Shown: positions 7,980 through 15,968 of the stretch, one piece after another | Layout of the letters: each line of letters starts with the position of its first letter | How positions within the stretch are numbered: the stretch's first letter is position 1 | Assembly (NCBI GenBank): GCA_946480785.1 | Contig: CAMLLD010000010.1 | Span: forward strand, 1 to 64,000 | Direction: 5' to 3' | From: an uncultured Blastocatellia bacterium | GTDB taxonomy: Bacteria > Acidobacteriota > Blastocatellia > Pyrinomonadales > Pyrinomonadaceae | DNA length: 64,000 nucleotides | Notes under the pieces: generated by a model | Databases searched by the model: none | The model's input: the letters and a program-made list of their open reading frames with translations, nothing else | What the model was told of the DNA's origin: nothing | Translations under genes and position numbers: made by a program

Positions 7980-9377
7980 TCAGAGCGAGTAGTCCTTCAT
8001 CTTGTTGAGAAGCGTTTTGTAACTGACGCCAAGGTCTTCGGCGGTCTTGCTTTTGTTTCCGAGATTCGCGGCGAGCGCTGTCTGGATCTTGCGGCGTTCG
8101 ACGAGACGCAACACGCGATGGGCCACGTCCGAGAGCGTGCCGGAGAGATCGAGTTCTTTGAGCGTCTCGTCGTCGCCGCCGGTTGTGGCCGTCGCACCTA
8201 AACCGAGATCTGCCGGCTCGAGCAGCAGCGTGTCGGAAAGGATGCAGGCGCGTTCGATCGCGTTTTCGAGTTCGCGTACGTTGCCGGGCCAGCGATGACG
8301 TTTCAACGCAGCGAGCGCATCGTCGCTGAGTTGTGCTTCGCGGCCGCGCAGCTCGCGCCCGATCTCCGCGGCGAAGTGACGCGCCAACAGCGCGACGTCC
8401 TCGTCGCGTTCGCGCAGCGGCGGAATCTCGATCGGAAACACTGCGAGACGGAAAAATAAATCGCCGCGAAACTCACCCGCTTCGACCGCCGCTTTCAAGT
8501 CCTTGTTCGTCGCCGCCACGACGCGCACGTCAACCGCCACCGGCGCGCGCCCGCCGATACGATCGATCACTTTCTCTTCGATCGCGCGCAACAGTTTGCC
8601 TTGCACGCCAAGCGGCAGCTCACCGATCTCGTCGAGAAAAACCGTGCCGCCGGAAGCGAGCTCAAACTTACCCTGCCGCCGATCGCTCGCGCCCGTGAAC
8701 GCGCCGCGTTCGTGACCAAACAGTTCGTTCTCGATCAACGTCTCGGGAATTGCGGCGCAGTTGATCGCGACAAAGGGTTTGTCGCGTCGCGCAGAAAGAT
8801 GATGTACCGCCCGCGCAAACAATTCTTTTCCAGTTCCAGACTCGCCTAACAACAACACAGTCGCTTCCGTTTGCGCGACGCGCTGAGTTTCGGACACAGC
8901 GCGTTTGACGACTTCCGACTCACCGATGATGCGCGGAAAACCGTAGCGACGCGCCCACTCCTCGCGCAGCAACACGTTCTCCGTTCGCAGCCGCGCTTGT
9001 TCGAGCGCGCGTTCGACCAGCAACAGCAGGTGATTGGAGTCGACAGGTTTTTGCAGGAAGTCGTGCGCGCCGTCTTTCATTGCCTGCACTGCTTCGTCAA
9101 TCGAGCCGAACGCCGTCATCACGATCACCGGCACGTCTGCATCCGCGCTGCGAGCCGCGCGCAACACGTCGAGACCGGAACCATTGGGCATGCGCAGATC
9201 TGTCAGTACGAGACGATGGCGAGTGTTGGCGATTTCGTTGAGTGCGGCGCGAGCGTCAGCGGCTTCGGCGACAGTGTAACCGGCGTTCTCGAGAGTTAAT
9301 CGCAGTACGCGGCGCAGGCTGTCTTTGTCTTCGACAAGGAGGATATCGGCCACCGTCGCCAATAATTGATTTTTCAC
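7980..9377 (-). CDS. Sigma-54-dependent response regulator, NtrC/PilR type
   Basis: This 465-residue regulator has three parts. The receiver domain (1-125) carries acidic residues E16/D17, phospho-acceptor D60 in VLTDLRMPNGSG and K110. The AAA+ domain (about 148-385) has Walker A in GESGTGKE and GAFTGA at 225-230, which contacts sigma-54. A Fis-type helix-turn-helix ends the protein (TAEDLGVSYKTLLNKM). No histidine kinase is adjacent. It is divergent from the prepilin operon, whose upstream region carries a sigma-54-like element. That suggests a PilR-like role, but this is inference. The start ATG at 9377 is the only sensible one. Confidence 0.94.
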   Translation of the reverse strand: MKNQLLATVADILLVEDKDSLRRVLRLTLENAGYTVAEAADARAALNEIANTRHRLVLTDLRMPNGSGLDVLRAARSADADVPVIVMTAFGSIDEAVQAMKDGAHDFLQKPVDSNHLLLLVERALEQARLRTENVLLREEWARRYGFPRIIGESEVVKRAVSETQRVAQTEATVLLLGESGTGKELFARAVHHLSARRDKPFVAINCAAIPETLIENELFGHERGAFTGASDRRQGKFELASGGTVFLDEIGELPLGVQGKLLRAIEEKVIDRIGGRAPVAVDVRVVAATNKDLKAAVEAGEFRGDLFFRLAVFPIEIPPLRERDEDVALLARHFAAEIGRELRGREAQLSDDALAALKRHRWPGNVRELENAIERACILSDTLLLEPADLGLGATATTGGDDETLKELDLSGTLSDVAHRVLRLVERRKIQTALAANLGNKSKTAEDLGVSYKTLLNKMKDYSL

Positions 9378-9504
9378 ACGCGGGTGTCAAGACAGAAAGC
9401 GATTGGGAATCCCGCTTCCCAGTCGCGTCACCTAAAGTAACAGCGCCGCTTCATGCTTCCTCAGCAAGCCTGCAAAAACCTCCGACTTACAAAGCAATTC
9501 GCGA

Positions 9505-9520
9505 CGGAATGATGGTTGCT
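9505..9520 (+). promoter_or_regulatory. Candidate sigma-54 (-24/-12) promoter of the prepilin operon
   Basis: CGGAATGATGGTTGCT has the invariant GG and GC ten bases apart and a perfect TTGCT -12 box; the -24 element is weaker (CGGAA rather than TGGCA). It lies 65 bp before the first prepilin gene, next to a sigma-54 activator gene. Seen by eye only, without a matrix score. Confidence 0.5.
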
Positions 9521-9584
9521 CAACGTTGGACCAGGCCGAGTTGTGCCGGCCTGCAAATGACTGCCTGTCGGAGGTAGAAGCGGA

Positions 9585-10664
9585 ATGAACGGCAAGAAAC
9601 GCGAGAGACAACAGCGTGGGTTCACGATCATGCAGATGGTGATTACGGTCACTATTATCGCGATCGTCTCGACCTTCGGAGTACTCGGTATCAGAAACGC
9701 GCGCGCGGAATATCGAGTGCGAAACTCCGCTCGGGTCTTCGCCAGTTATCTCGAAAAGGCCCGCGCCGATTCCGTCCGCCGCCACGCTGCCACCGGCGCC
9801 GAAGCATCAGTCGAGACTTTCGAGCCGGGCTCAAACAACTACGCCGTGACGATGGATTATGGTGACGGCACGGTGGTAACCAAAACGTTTCGGCTCGAGT
9901 CAGGCGTGAGTTTCAATACGGTCGCCAAAAAAGTAACTTTCGACTGGCGCGGCAGAATCACCAAGTACTGGGTCTTCCAGGTGAAGAGCGACGAGATTGA
10001 TAGGAGCATTCCCGTAGACGTTTCAGGTTCAGGCGACATCACGGTCGAGGAACAACATTTTCCCGATGAAAACATTCCCGCCATCACAGTCGCTTCGGTC
10101 AGCGATGACGTAGACCGTTCGACGCCCACGCCGACGCCTACACCGTCGCCGACCGCGACTGCTAGTCCGTCGCCAGGCAGCGCGAGTCCGAGTCCGACTC
10201 CCACGGCCACTGCCACACCGAATGGAAACGGTAATGGAAACGGCGGCACGAATGGAAACAACGGCAACGGTAACGGCAATTCCACGCCGACACCCACTCC
10301 AACTCCGACGCCAACACCGTCGCCGGGCGCCTCGCCTTCGCCGACTCCGATTCCTCAGTGCGTCGCAACGATCAGTCCCAGCACGTTGACATTGAGCCAG
10401 AGTGACAGCACGAAGAAGACCGGAACAGCGACGTTCACCATGACCAACGCCACTGGAGTCCGCACTATCAGCTCCTCGCTGGCAGGAAATGGAAACAGCC
10501 TCGTGCTCGGACTGTCGCTGGTGAGAATCGACGGTAGTGGTTCAAGCATTCTCACCGTGACGACCAAAAACGGCTCCGGAAATCGCGGCGTCTTCCAAGT
10601 CAACGTGACGACCGATCCCGCTTGCGGGTCGGGCGCACAGTTAACAGTTACGGTAAACAACTAG
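9585..10664 (+). CDS. Prepilin-like protein (GspH/FimT type) with P/T-rich linker and C-terminal beta domain
   Basis: This first gene of a pseudopilin operon encodes 359 residues. A short basic leader ends in RG, then [19 protein letters not shown] forms the class III prepilin helix, with cleavage expected after G12. Mature position 5 is Gln (Q17), not the Glu found in nearly all type IV pilins. A FimT/GspH-like globular part (about 40-180) is followed by repeats of PTPTP and NGNGN (about 185-265) and an Ig-like beta domain (about 268-359, starting [13 protein letters not shown]). It is probably a minor pilin carrying an exposed adhesion-like module. AGGTAGAAGCGGA serves as ribosome binding region. 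Confidence 0.85.
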   Translation: MNGKKRERQQRGFTIMQMVITVTIIAIVSTFGVLGIRNARAEYRVRNSARVFASYLEKARADSVRRHAATGAEASVETFEPGSNNYAVTMDYGDGTVVTKTFRLESGVSFNTVAKKVTFDWRGRITKYWVFQVKSDEIDRSIPVDVSGSGDITVEEQHFPDENIPAITVASVSDDVDRSTPTPTPTPSPTATASPSPGSASPSPTPTATATPNGNGNGNGGTNGNNGNGNGNSTPTPTPTPTPTPSPGASPSPTPIPQCVATISPSTLTLSQSDSTKKTGTATFTMTNATGVRTISSSLAGNGNSLVLGLSLVRIDGSGSSILTVTTKNGSGNRGVFQVNVTTDPACGSGAQLTVTVNN

Positions 10665-10671
10665 GAGACGT

Positions 10672-11157
10672 ATGGACCTCAGCAACAACAGCCGTCGACA
10701 ACAAGCAGGCTTCACTCTTTTGGAAGCCGCGTTCTCCCTCGTCATCCTAATGATTATCGGCGTCGGCGTCGCGCCTCTTTTTACTTATGCCATCAAGGCC
10801 AACAGCAACGCCAACGATCGCGAATTGTCGATGGCTATCGCGCAGAAGCGCATGGAGTGGTTACGGACGATACCGTTCACCACGCAAACACGACATGTCG
10901 CTTTCTCCTATCCGAACGGAGGGTTGGAAGCAACGAGCAACACCGGCGTGAATGAGACGGTCACCAATGCGGGCCGCAGTTACACGGTGAATACAGTCAT
11001 TCAAAACCTGAGCGTGGTGCCGGTTGGAAAACCGGATGCGGGGGAACCAACGGTCAAGAGCATCAAGGTCTCGGTCACTCCCGCGGGAGCGGCAAGTACA
11101 TTCGAAACGGTCACTGTCACCACGCAACGATCTACTCAAGTCACCGGCAGTTATTAA
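10672..11157 (+). CDS. Prepilin-type protein, PilV-like minor pilin
   Basis: This 161-residue protein has a leader ending QQAG and the mature start FTLLEAAFSLVILMIIGVGV, with the normal Glu at position 5. PilV-type minor pilins prime assembly of type IV pili or a type II secretion pseudopilus. The rest is a mixed alpha/beta globular domain with no cysteines. It starts 8 bp after the previous gene behind AGGAGACGT, a good ribosome binding site, and is clearly in the same operon. Confidence 0.88.
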   Translation: MDLSNNSRRQQAGFTLLEAAFSLVILMIIGVGVAPLFTYAIKANSNANDRELSMAIAQKRMEWLRTIPFTTQTRHVAFSYPNGGLEATSNTGVNETVTNAGRSYTVNTVIQNLSVVPVGKPDAGEPTVKSIKVSVTPAGAASTFETVTVTTQRSTQVTGSY

Positions 11158-11211
11158 CCAAGAGCGGGGGCGTTCCCCCTTCCTGACTTGTTCACAAGCG
11201 AGCGACGACTC

Positions 11212-11901
11212 ATGAGTGCAACGAACAACAAAAACTCGAGCAGCGGTTTCTCCATAATCGAACTTATCATCGCGATGGCCATCACGCTCACGCTGATGGT
11301 GGCCGCGACTACGCTGATGGCGAACGCGCTGCGCATCCGCAGCCGCGAGAACCAGAAGTCAGACGCCCTCGCCGACACGCAACGCGCGCTCAACATCATG
11401 TCGCGAGAGATTGCTGACGCCGGCTTCAACCTGACTAACAACGGCATCGTCGTCGCCGACTCCGGCGCGAACAAAATTCGCGTTCGTTCAAACCTCAATC
11501 ACTACGACTACGACCCGTTAGTCTCCGACGCGTCGCGAGCGAACATTCAGGATTCAGGCGAGGACATCACCTATTTCATAAACGTAGCCGACCAGACAAA
11601 CTACCTCGCCCGCCACGACCTGTACGGCACCGGTAGTACCGTGCTGGCCAACCGCATCGACAGCATGACCATTCACTACTTCGATCAGAAAGTGACCTAC
11701 ACCGCTCCGGCTGGGGGATCAGACATCACCAATGTGTCAGCCGCAGAAGTGACTCCAGGCAATGCGAAATACATCGTCATCGCTATCTCGGTGACATTGG
11801 ACGCCATCGGAGCTGAAGGTGAGTCAGGTTATCAGCCACCTTACTCGGTTCTGCTTTGTTCGGATGTGACCCTGCGCAATTCAGGGCTCTGGAGCTACTA
11901 G
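11212..11901 (+). CDS. Prepilin-type protein, PilW-like minor pilin
   Basis: This 229-residue protein has a leader ending SSSG and the mature start FSIIELIIAMAITLTLMVAA, with Glu at position 5. The segment after the helix (QRALNIMSREIADAGFNL) is typical of PilW, which helps initiate pilus assembly. I chose the ATG at 11212, which gives an 11-residue leader before the Gly; an in-frame TTG at 11188 would add eight residues. It sits 54 bp after the PilV-like gene in the same operon. Confidence 0.87.
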   Translation: MSATNNKNSSSGFSIIELIIAMAITLTLMVAATTLMANALRIRSRENQKSDALADTQRALNIMSREIADAGFNLTNNGIVVADSGANKIRVRSNLNHYDYDPLVSDASRANIQDSGEDITYFINVADQTNYLARHDLYGTGSTVLANRIDSMTIHYFDQKVTYTAPAGGSDITNVSAAEVTPGNAKYIVIAISVTLDAIGAEGESGYQPPYSVLLCSDVTLRNSGLWSY

Positions 11902-11920
11902 ACGAGAGAGGTTTTCGGTT

Positions 11921-13225
11921 ATGAGATCACAAACGACAACTACGTTTCCCGACGGTCGCGCGAATGAAAAAGGCGCGGCGCTGATCACAACTGTTCTTCT
12001 TTCGTTCCTGTTGTTGGCTGCCGGCGGCACCCTGATTATGGTCACGACCATGGCCGGCATAACAGCGCGCGATTCGACGGCGGAGATGCAAGCCTACTAC
12101 GCGGCCGAAGCGGGCATTGCCAGGAACCTCGAAGTGTTACGAGGTAACCTGGATTCAAATCCGACAGGCACGCGCGCCTCCTTTCACAACGTCTTATGCA
12201 CGCCGAGTCTGTGGACCAGCACAGCGGGCGCGGCGGTTAACGTAGCTACTGATGGGTCGTCCCAGTTTAAAACGGTTTCCATCTTCGATCCGGATAACAA
12301 AGTCTACTCGCCGCTCGACGGGGCTGATGCGTACAGCATCACAAAATGCGCCGATGCTACTTACAAACCAGACCGCCTGCGCGTTCGCGTTTTGGGAACC
12401 GGACCAAAGAACAGCCAGAAGAAAATGGAGATCGTGGTTAACCGCTACACTCTCAGTTACGACGTGAACGCCGTAGTTACGTTGCCGAACGGTTCGGGAA
12501 ACCCGTTAACTTTCGCGCTCGGCGGCAGTAATGTGACGTCGACTTCCGGCGCGGACGCTTCCGGCACCGGAGCTTCACTGGCCGCATTCGCAATCGCTAA
12601 CTCGGACTACAACACCACGAACAACGTTATCGACGGTTGCTTGCCGGACGGATCGAACTGCGGTGGCAGCGGCCCGAATGTGTACCCCACCGACCCCGCG
12701 GTGTTGACGAATTCGAACACGCCAAGCTTTTTGCAATCGGTTGATAGTGCCAGAGCATTTTTGGATGGCTCGGAAGGAATGAAGAACGCAGCCATTAATC
12801 AGGGACGATATTTCACGAACGGTACGGACGCCGCTAACAGTTCTGCCGGGCTCGGCGCTAATAATCCGGACGGCGTTTTGACGTTCGTCGATGGTGATCT
12901 CGTTCTCGGGCCGGGCAGTCCGACCGGGCAGGGAACTCTGATCGTTACCGGTAATCTCACGCTCAACGGCAACTTCAATTTCAACGGCGTGATCATGGTG
13001 TTGGGCACGGGCGCTGTTTATCGCAGCGGCGGCGGCCACGGCAACATTTACGGCGCGATGTATGTCGCGAAGTTTCCGCGCACCGGCGCGTCTACGGATG
13101 TGTTTCAGGCGCCGATCTTCGACACGTCCGGCGGCGGCACCTCGAATATCCAATACAGTTCCGACGCGGTCGACAAGGCGAAAGCAGTCGGTGGACACAC
13201 GATCAAGGGCGTTCGCGAGTATTAG
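11921..13225 (+). CDS. PilX-like N-terminal domain protein, pilus assembly
   Basis: This 434-residue protein ends the prepilin operon. After EKGAALITTVLLSFLLLAAGG (a hydrophobic N-terminal anchor) it has the YYAAEAGIARN motif typical of PilX-type proteins. The C-terminal half (about 300-420) is rich in Gly, Asn and Ser and reads as repeated beta strands (DGDLVLGPGSPTGQGTLIV, GNLTLNGNFNFNG), like bactofilin or beta-helix surface domains. It starts 19 bp after the PilW-like gene, behind a GAGAGG ribosome binding site. Its last five codons form the first unit of a 25-bp tandem repeat. Confidence 0.82.
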   Translation: MRSQTTTTFPDGRANEKGAALITTVLLSFLLLAAGGTLIMVTTMAGITARDSTAEMQAYYAAEAGIARNLEVLRGNLDSNPTGTRASFHNVLCTPSLWTSTAGAAVNVATDGSSQFKTVSIFDPDNKVYSPLDGADAYSITKCADATYKPDRLRVRVLGTGPKNSQKKMEIVVNRYTLSYDVNAVVTLPNGSGNPLTFALGGSNVTSTSGADASGTGASLAAFAIANSDYNTTNNVIDGCLPDGSNCGGSGPNVYPTDPAVLTNSNTPSFLQSVDSARAFLDGSEGMKNAAINQGRYFTNGTDAANSSAGLGANNPDGVLTFVDGDLVLGPGSPTGQGTLIVTGNLTLNGNFNFNGVIMVLGTGAVYRSGGGHGNIYGAMYVAKFPRTGASTDVFQAPIFDTSGGGTSNIQYSSDAVDKAKAVGGHTIKGVREY

Positions 13226-13339
13226 AGTTAAACGTATGTGCGAGCACTAGAGCTAAAGGTATGTGCGAGTACTAGAGCTAAAGGTATGTGCGAGTACTAG
13301 AACTAAAGGTCTGTGCGAGTACTGGAGCTAAAGGTATGT
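13215..13339 (+). repeat. Five 25-bp tandem repeats starting inside the pilX-like stop
   Basis: Units begin at 13215, 13240, 13265, 13290 and 13315, each about GCGAGTACTAGAGCTAAAGG plus TATGT. The first unit contains the last codons and TAG stop of the pilX-like gene and is the most diverged (GCGAGTATTAGAGTTAAACG). Units 2 to 5 differ at only a few positions, which suggests duplication outward from the gene end. Confidence 0.9.
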
Positions 13340-13437
13340 GTCCGAGGTTAACTCCGAAGGAGTTCGCTAATTCGAGCCCAGGGTTTTTACCCTGGGTAGC
13401 AAAAGAAAGGCGCGCGCGAACGCTGAAAGCGTTGGCC

Positions 13438-13760
13438 AACGCCTTCGGCGTTTTCACGCTCTCTTGATGGGCCTTCCCCAGGGTTGTCGCTGCGCTCCAA
13501 CCACTGGGCTGGCATTAGTAAACGCCTTCGGCGTTTTGACGCTCTCTTGATGGGCCTTCCCAGGGTTGTCGCTGCGCTCCAACCACTGGGCTGGCATTAG
13601 TAAACGCCTTCGGCGTTTTCACGATCTCTTGATGGCCTTCCCCAGGGTTGTCGCTGCGCTCCAACCACTGGGCTGGCATTAGCAAACGCCTTCGGCGTTC
13701 TTGTCCTGGAAGTCTAGTAAACGCCTTCGCGTTCTTGTCCTGGAACTGCCCTGCCTTTAA
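13438..13760. repeat. Array of about 82-bp repeats with CGCCTTCGGCG hairpins
   Basis: Three near-identical units start at AACGCCTTCGGCG, positions 13438, 13521 and 13603 (spacings 83 and 82 bp). Each ends in CCAACCACTGGGCTGGCATT and contains a CCCAGGGTTG ... CCACTGGGC imperfect palindrome. Truncated units start at 13685 and 13720, followed by TTGTCCTGGAA. An open frame reads through the array on the minus strand (13515-13892), but it only reflects the repeat period. The region 13761-13858 contains another GC-rich palindromic stretch and no gene. Confidence 0.85.
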
Positions 13761-13858
13761 TTCTTTATTAGTACGGGAAGCCGGGGATAACACGGCAACC
13801 AAACATCGTCCGCTGTGGTAGCGGTGCCGCACGCCGCGACCGCAGTCCGGACGACAAA

Positions 13859-13890
13859 GCGCCCTGGTGATCTGCGGATTGCCAGGGCGC
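13859..13890. terminator. Stem-loop terminator after the PBP4-type gene
   Basis: A perfect 9-bp stem, GCGCCCTGG (13859-13867) with CCAGGGCGC (13882-13890), encloses a 14-base loop. It lies 5 bp beyond the stop of the minus-strand carboxypeptidase gene. The T-tract is short on the minus side (GCTTTG) and longer on the plus side (ACTTTTATTG), so either direction is possible. Confidence 0.7.
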
Positions 13891-13894
13891 ACTT

Positions 13895-15196
13895 TTATTG
13901 CTGTTTGGATTCGGGTTCGAACTCGTCGCTGCCGGCGACAACGCTCTCGGTGTGCGACAACTGCATCGTGAGCAGCGAAGGTTTGTAGTCGAAGGCCTTT
14001 GGTCCGCCGCGCGTGTTCTGCACGAACATCACGAGATAGTCCTGGTTCTCGCGAAACCGCACGACACTCCCGCGCTGGTTCATGATCACAAACAGCAGCG
14101 TCTCGCCACTCGCGGTGCGCATCTGGCCCACGAGCGAGCTTGCGCCACCATCAGTTCTCAACAGCGTTCCGGTCTTCGCGATCACGCTGCCGCGCCACGC
14201 GAGACCGTTGAAGCGATCTTCAAGCGTTCCCGGATCGATGCCCGCGACCGGCATGATCGACGAGGGCGCGAGTTGATGTTGCTGCAACTCGGCGACGAGC
14301 GCGCGATAGATCTTCATCATCACGCGCGGCGAAATACGATTCACGCCGAGACCGCTCAAGTGCGAGATCTTCAAATCGTCTGGCGCGAGATTCAGCGCCG
14401 CGATCAACTGTTGCCGCACTGACTCCGGCCCGCCGAGCGTCTCGCCTATGCGTTCGGCCATGAAGTTATTCGAGTAACACAAGAGCACCTTGAGAATGTC
14501 GACAAGACGGCTGGACTTCTGCGTCAGCAAGAGTTTCGCGCCGGGCGCAACCGGAGCGACATCGACGCCGCCCATTACCACGACGCTCGGCACGTTTTGC
14601 AAAGCAGCGACGTCGTTCAGCAGCGTGCGTTCGTAGTTCCACGCCTGCACGGCAGCCGCGGGCCGTCGCGTCGCATCGAGCGTGTCGTAAAACTGCTCGC
14701 CGGAGCGTTGGGCCGAGCCGCTGAAGTTCATCGTGAACCCGGGCGCGACGTAGAGATTCCCCGTGACTTGCTTGATGCCGAGCGCGTTCAACTCGCGCGC
14801 GATCAGCACCGCGTGTTCATAGTGAAACGAGGGATCGCGGCCGGAGATGTAGAGATTTCCGTTGACCGAGCCGGTGGCTTTGTCCAACTGGCCGTCGGTC
14901 CAAATGGCGGTCGCGAAGCGATGATCTGGACCGAGGGTTTTCAGGGCCATGAAGGCGGTGGCGAGTTTCATCGTCGAGGCCGGGTTAAACTGCTCGTTCT
15001 CGTTCTGCGCCGAAACGATCTGGCCGTCTAGCGTTTCGACGAGCACGCCCTGCACGCCGTACAGTGGACGTATCGTCTCAGCCGTGGGTGACGGTGAAGG
15101 CGAGGGCGAAGCTTGCGGCTCCTGAGCAACTGCGCTCAGGCAGACGGCGAGTAGCAGAGTCGCTAGCGCCAGTAGTTGTCTTAGTCGAATCGCCAT
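13895..15196 (-). CDS. dacB: D-alanyl-D-alanine carboxypeptidase/endopeptidase, PBP4 type (peptidase S13)
   Basis: This 433-residue periplasmic protein trims or cleaves peptidoglycan cross-links. A signal peptide (residues 1-24, ending AVAQ) leads into a short PSPSPSP linker. All three penicillin-binding motifs are visible: SxxK as S74-TMK in FNPASTMKLAT, SxN as YSNNFMAE, and KTG in IAKTGTLLRTDGG. Length and the inserted domain between SxxK and SxN fit the S13 family. It is divergent from the ogg gene and is followed by a strong stem-loop. Confidence 0.94.
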   Translation of the reverse strand: MAIRLRQLLALATLLLAVCLSAVAQEPQASPSPSPSPTAETIRPLYGVQGVLVETLDGQIVSAQNENEQFNPASTMKLATAFMALKTLGPDHRFATAIWTDGQLDKATGSVNGNLYISGRDPSFHYEHAVLIARELNALGIKQVTGNLYVAPGFTMNFSGSAQRSGEQFYDTLDATRRPAAAVQAWNYERTLLNDVAALQNVPSVVVMGGVDVAPVAPGAKLLLTQKSSRLVDILKVLLCYSNNFMAERIGETLGGPESVRQQLIAALNLAPDDLKISHLSGLGVNRISPRVMMKIYRALVAELQQHQLAPSSIMPVAGIDPGTLEDRFNGLAWRGSVIAKTGTLLRTDGGASSLVGQMRTASGETLLFVIMNQRGSVVRFRENQDYLVMFVQNTRGGPKAFDYKPSLLTMQLSHTESVVAGSDEFEPESKQQ

Positions 15197-15237
15197 CCCG
15201 AGTTCATTTATACCACGTCAGCAAACGGACAAGTTCG

Positions 15238-15267
15238 TTGACAAGCTTTTGGATGCGCTCATAGAAT
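15238..15267 (+). promoter_or_regulatory. Sigma-70-type promoter for the ogg operon
   Basis: TTGACA (15238-15243), an 18-bp spacer and TAGAAT (15262-15267) predict a start near 15274, about 14 bp before the GTG start of ogg. The -35 box is perfect and the -10 matches at five of six positions. The intergenic position, divergent from dacB, supports it. Confidence 0.65.
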
Positions 15268-15287
15268 CGATTCGTTGACAAACTACA

Positions 15288-15956
15288 GTGCAACGCAATC
15301 AAGAACCCGTCACAGTTGAACGAGTGGTTGCTACTCACCGCGCGCGCCGTAAAGAGATTCGCAAACGGCTCGGTGAGTTCGAAGAGGTTTGGCGCAAAGG
15401 ATCCGACGCGCGGCTCTGGGAAGAACTGGCCTACTGCATCTTCACCGCCGGCGCTTCGGCGCGCATGGGCCTCGATTCCGTCGACGCGGTGAGACCGTTG
15501 CTACTGGAAGGCGAAGCCGAAGCCATGACGGCGGCGCTCAAGCAAGCACGCGCGCATCGTTTCCCCGTCGCGCGGCCGCAGTATATCGTAATCACGCGCA
15601 ACTATTTTCGGCAGCAATTCGGGATGGCGTTGCGCAAACGGCTGCGCAGTTTCCGCGATCCTTTCGCACGTCGTGATTGGCTGGCCCAGGAGAAACAGGT
15701 CAAGGGTCTGGGCTACAAAGAGTCCAGTCACTTCCTGCGCAACATCGGCGTGAAAGGCCACGCGATTCTTGATAAGCATGTGATGCGTTGTCTGTGCGAG
15801 GTTGGGGTTGTCGATTCAGCCAAGCCGCCGCAGACACGCAGGAAATACCTCGAAGTCGAACAGGAGCTGATTCGTTTTGCGAAAGAAATTCGCGTTGACT
15901 TTGATGAATTGGATTTAGTGCTGTGGTCGATGAAGACGGGCGAAATCCTGAAGTAG
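15288..15956 (+). CDS. ogg: N-glycosylase/DNA lyase, Ogg2 type (8-oxoguanine repair)
   Basis: This 222-residue enzyme should excise 8-oxoguanine and nick the abasic site. It belongs to the compact Ogg2 branch best known from archaea and thermophiles: WEELAYCIFTAGASARMG near residue 44, then the helix-hairpin-helix VKGLGYKESSHFLRNIG with the expected catalytic lysine K144, and the aspartate D162 in AILDKHVMR. The start is GTG at 15288, without a clear ribosome binding site; a sigma-70-like promoter lies just upstream. A TPR/retropepsin gene follows 12 bp later. Confidence 0.92.
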   Translation: MQRNQEPVTVERVVATHRARRKEIRKRLGEFEEVWRKGSDARLWEELAYCIFTAGASARMGLDSVDAVRPLLLEGEAEAMTAALKQARAHRFPVARPQYIVITRNYFRQQFGMALRKRLRSFRDPFARRDWLAQEKQVKGLGYKESSHFLRNIGVKGHAILDKHVMRCLCEVGVVDSAKPPQTRRKYLEVEQELIRFAKEIRVDFDELDLVLWSMKTGEILK

Positions 15957-15968
15957 TAGGTGTGAATC

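Noticed and set aside
13215..13339. Possible CRISPR array of short repeats
   Set aside because: The 25-bp units are directly abutting, with no spacers.
13438..13760. Possible CRISPR array
   Set aside because: Units are about 82 bp with no unique spacers, and no cas gene is present in the window.
13515..13892. Open frame of 125 residues on the minus strand
   Set aside because: It runs through the 82-bp repeats; its repeated peptides only mirror the DNA period, and it has no ribosome binding site.
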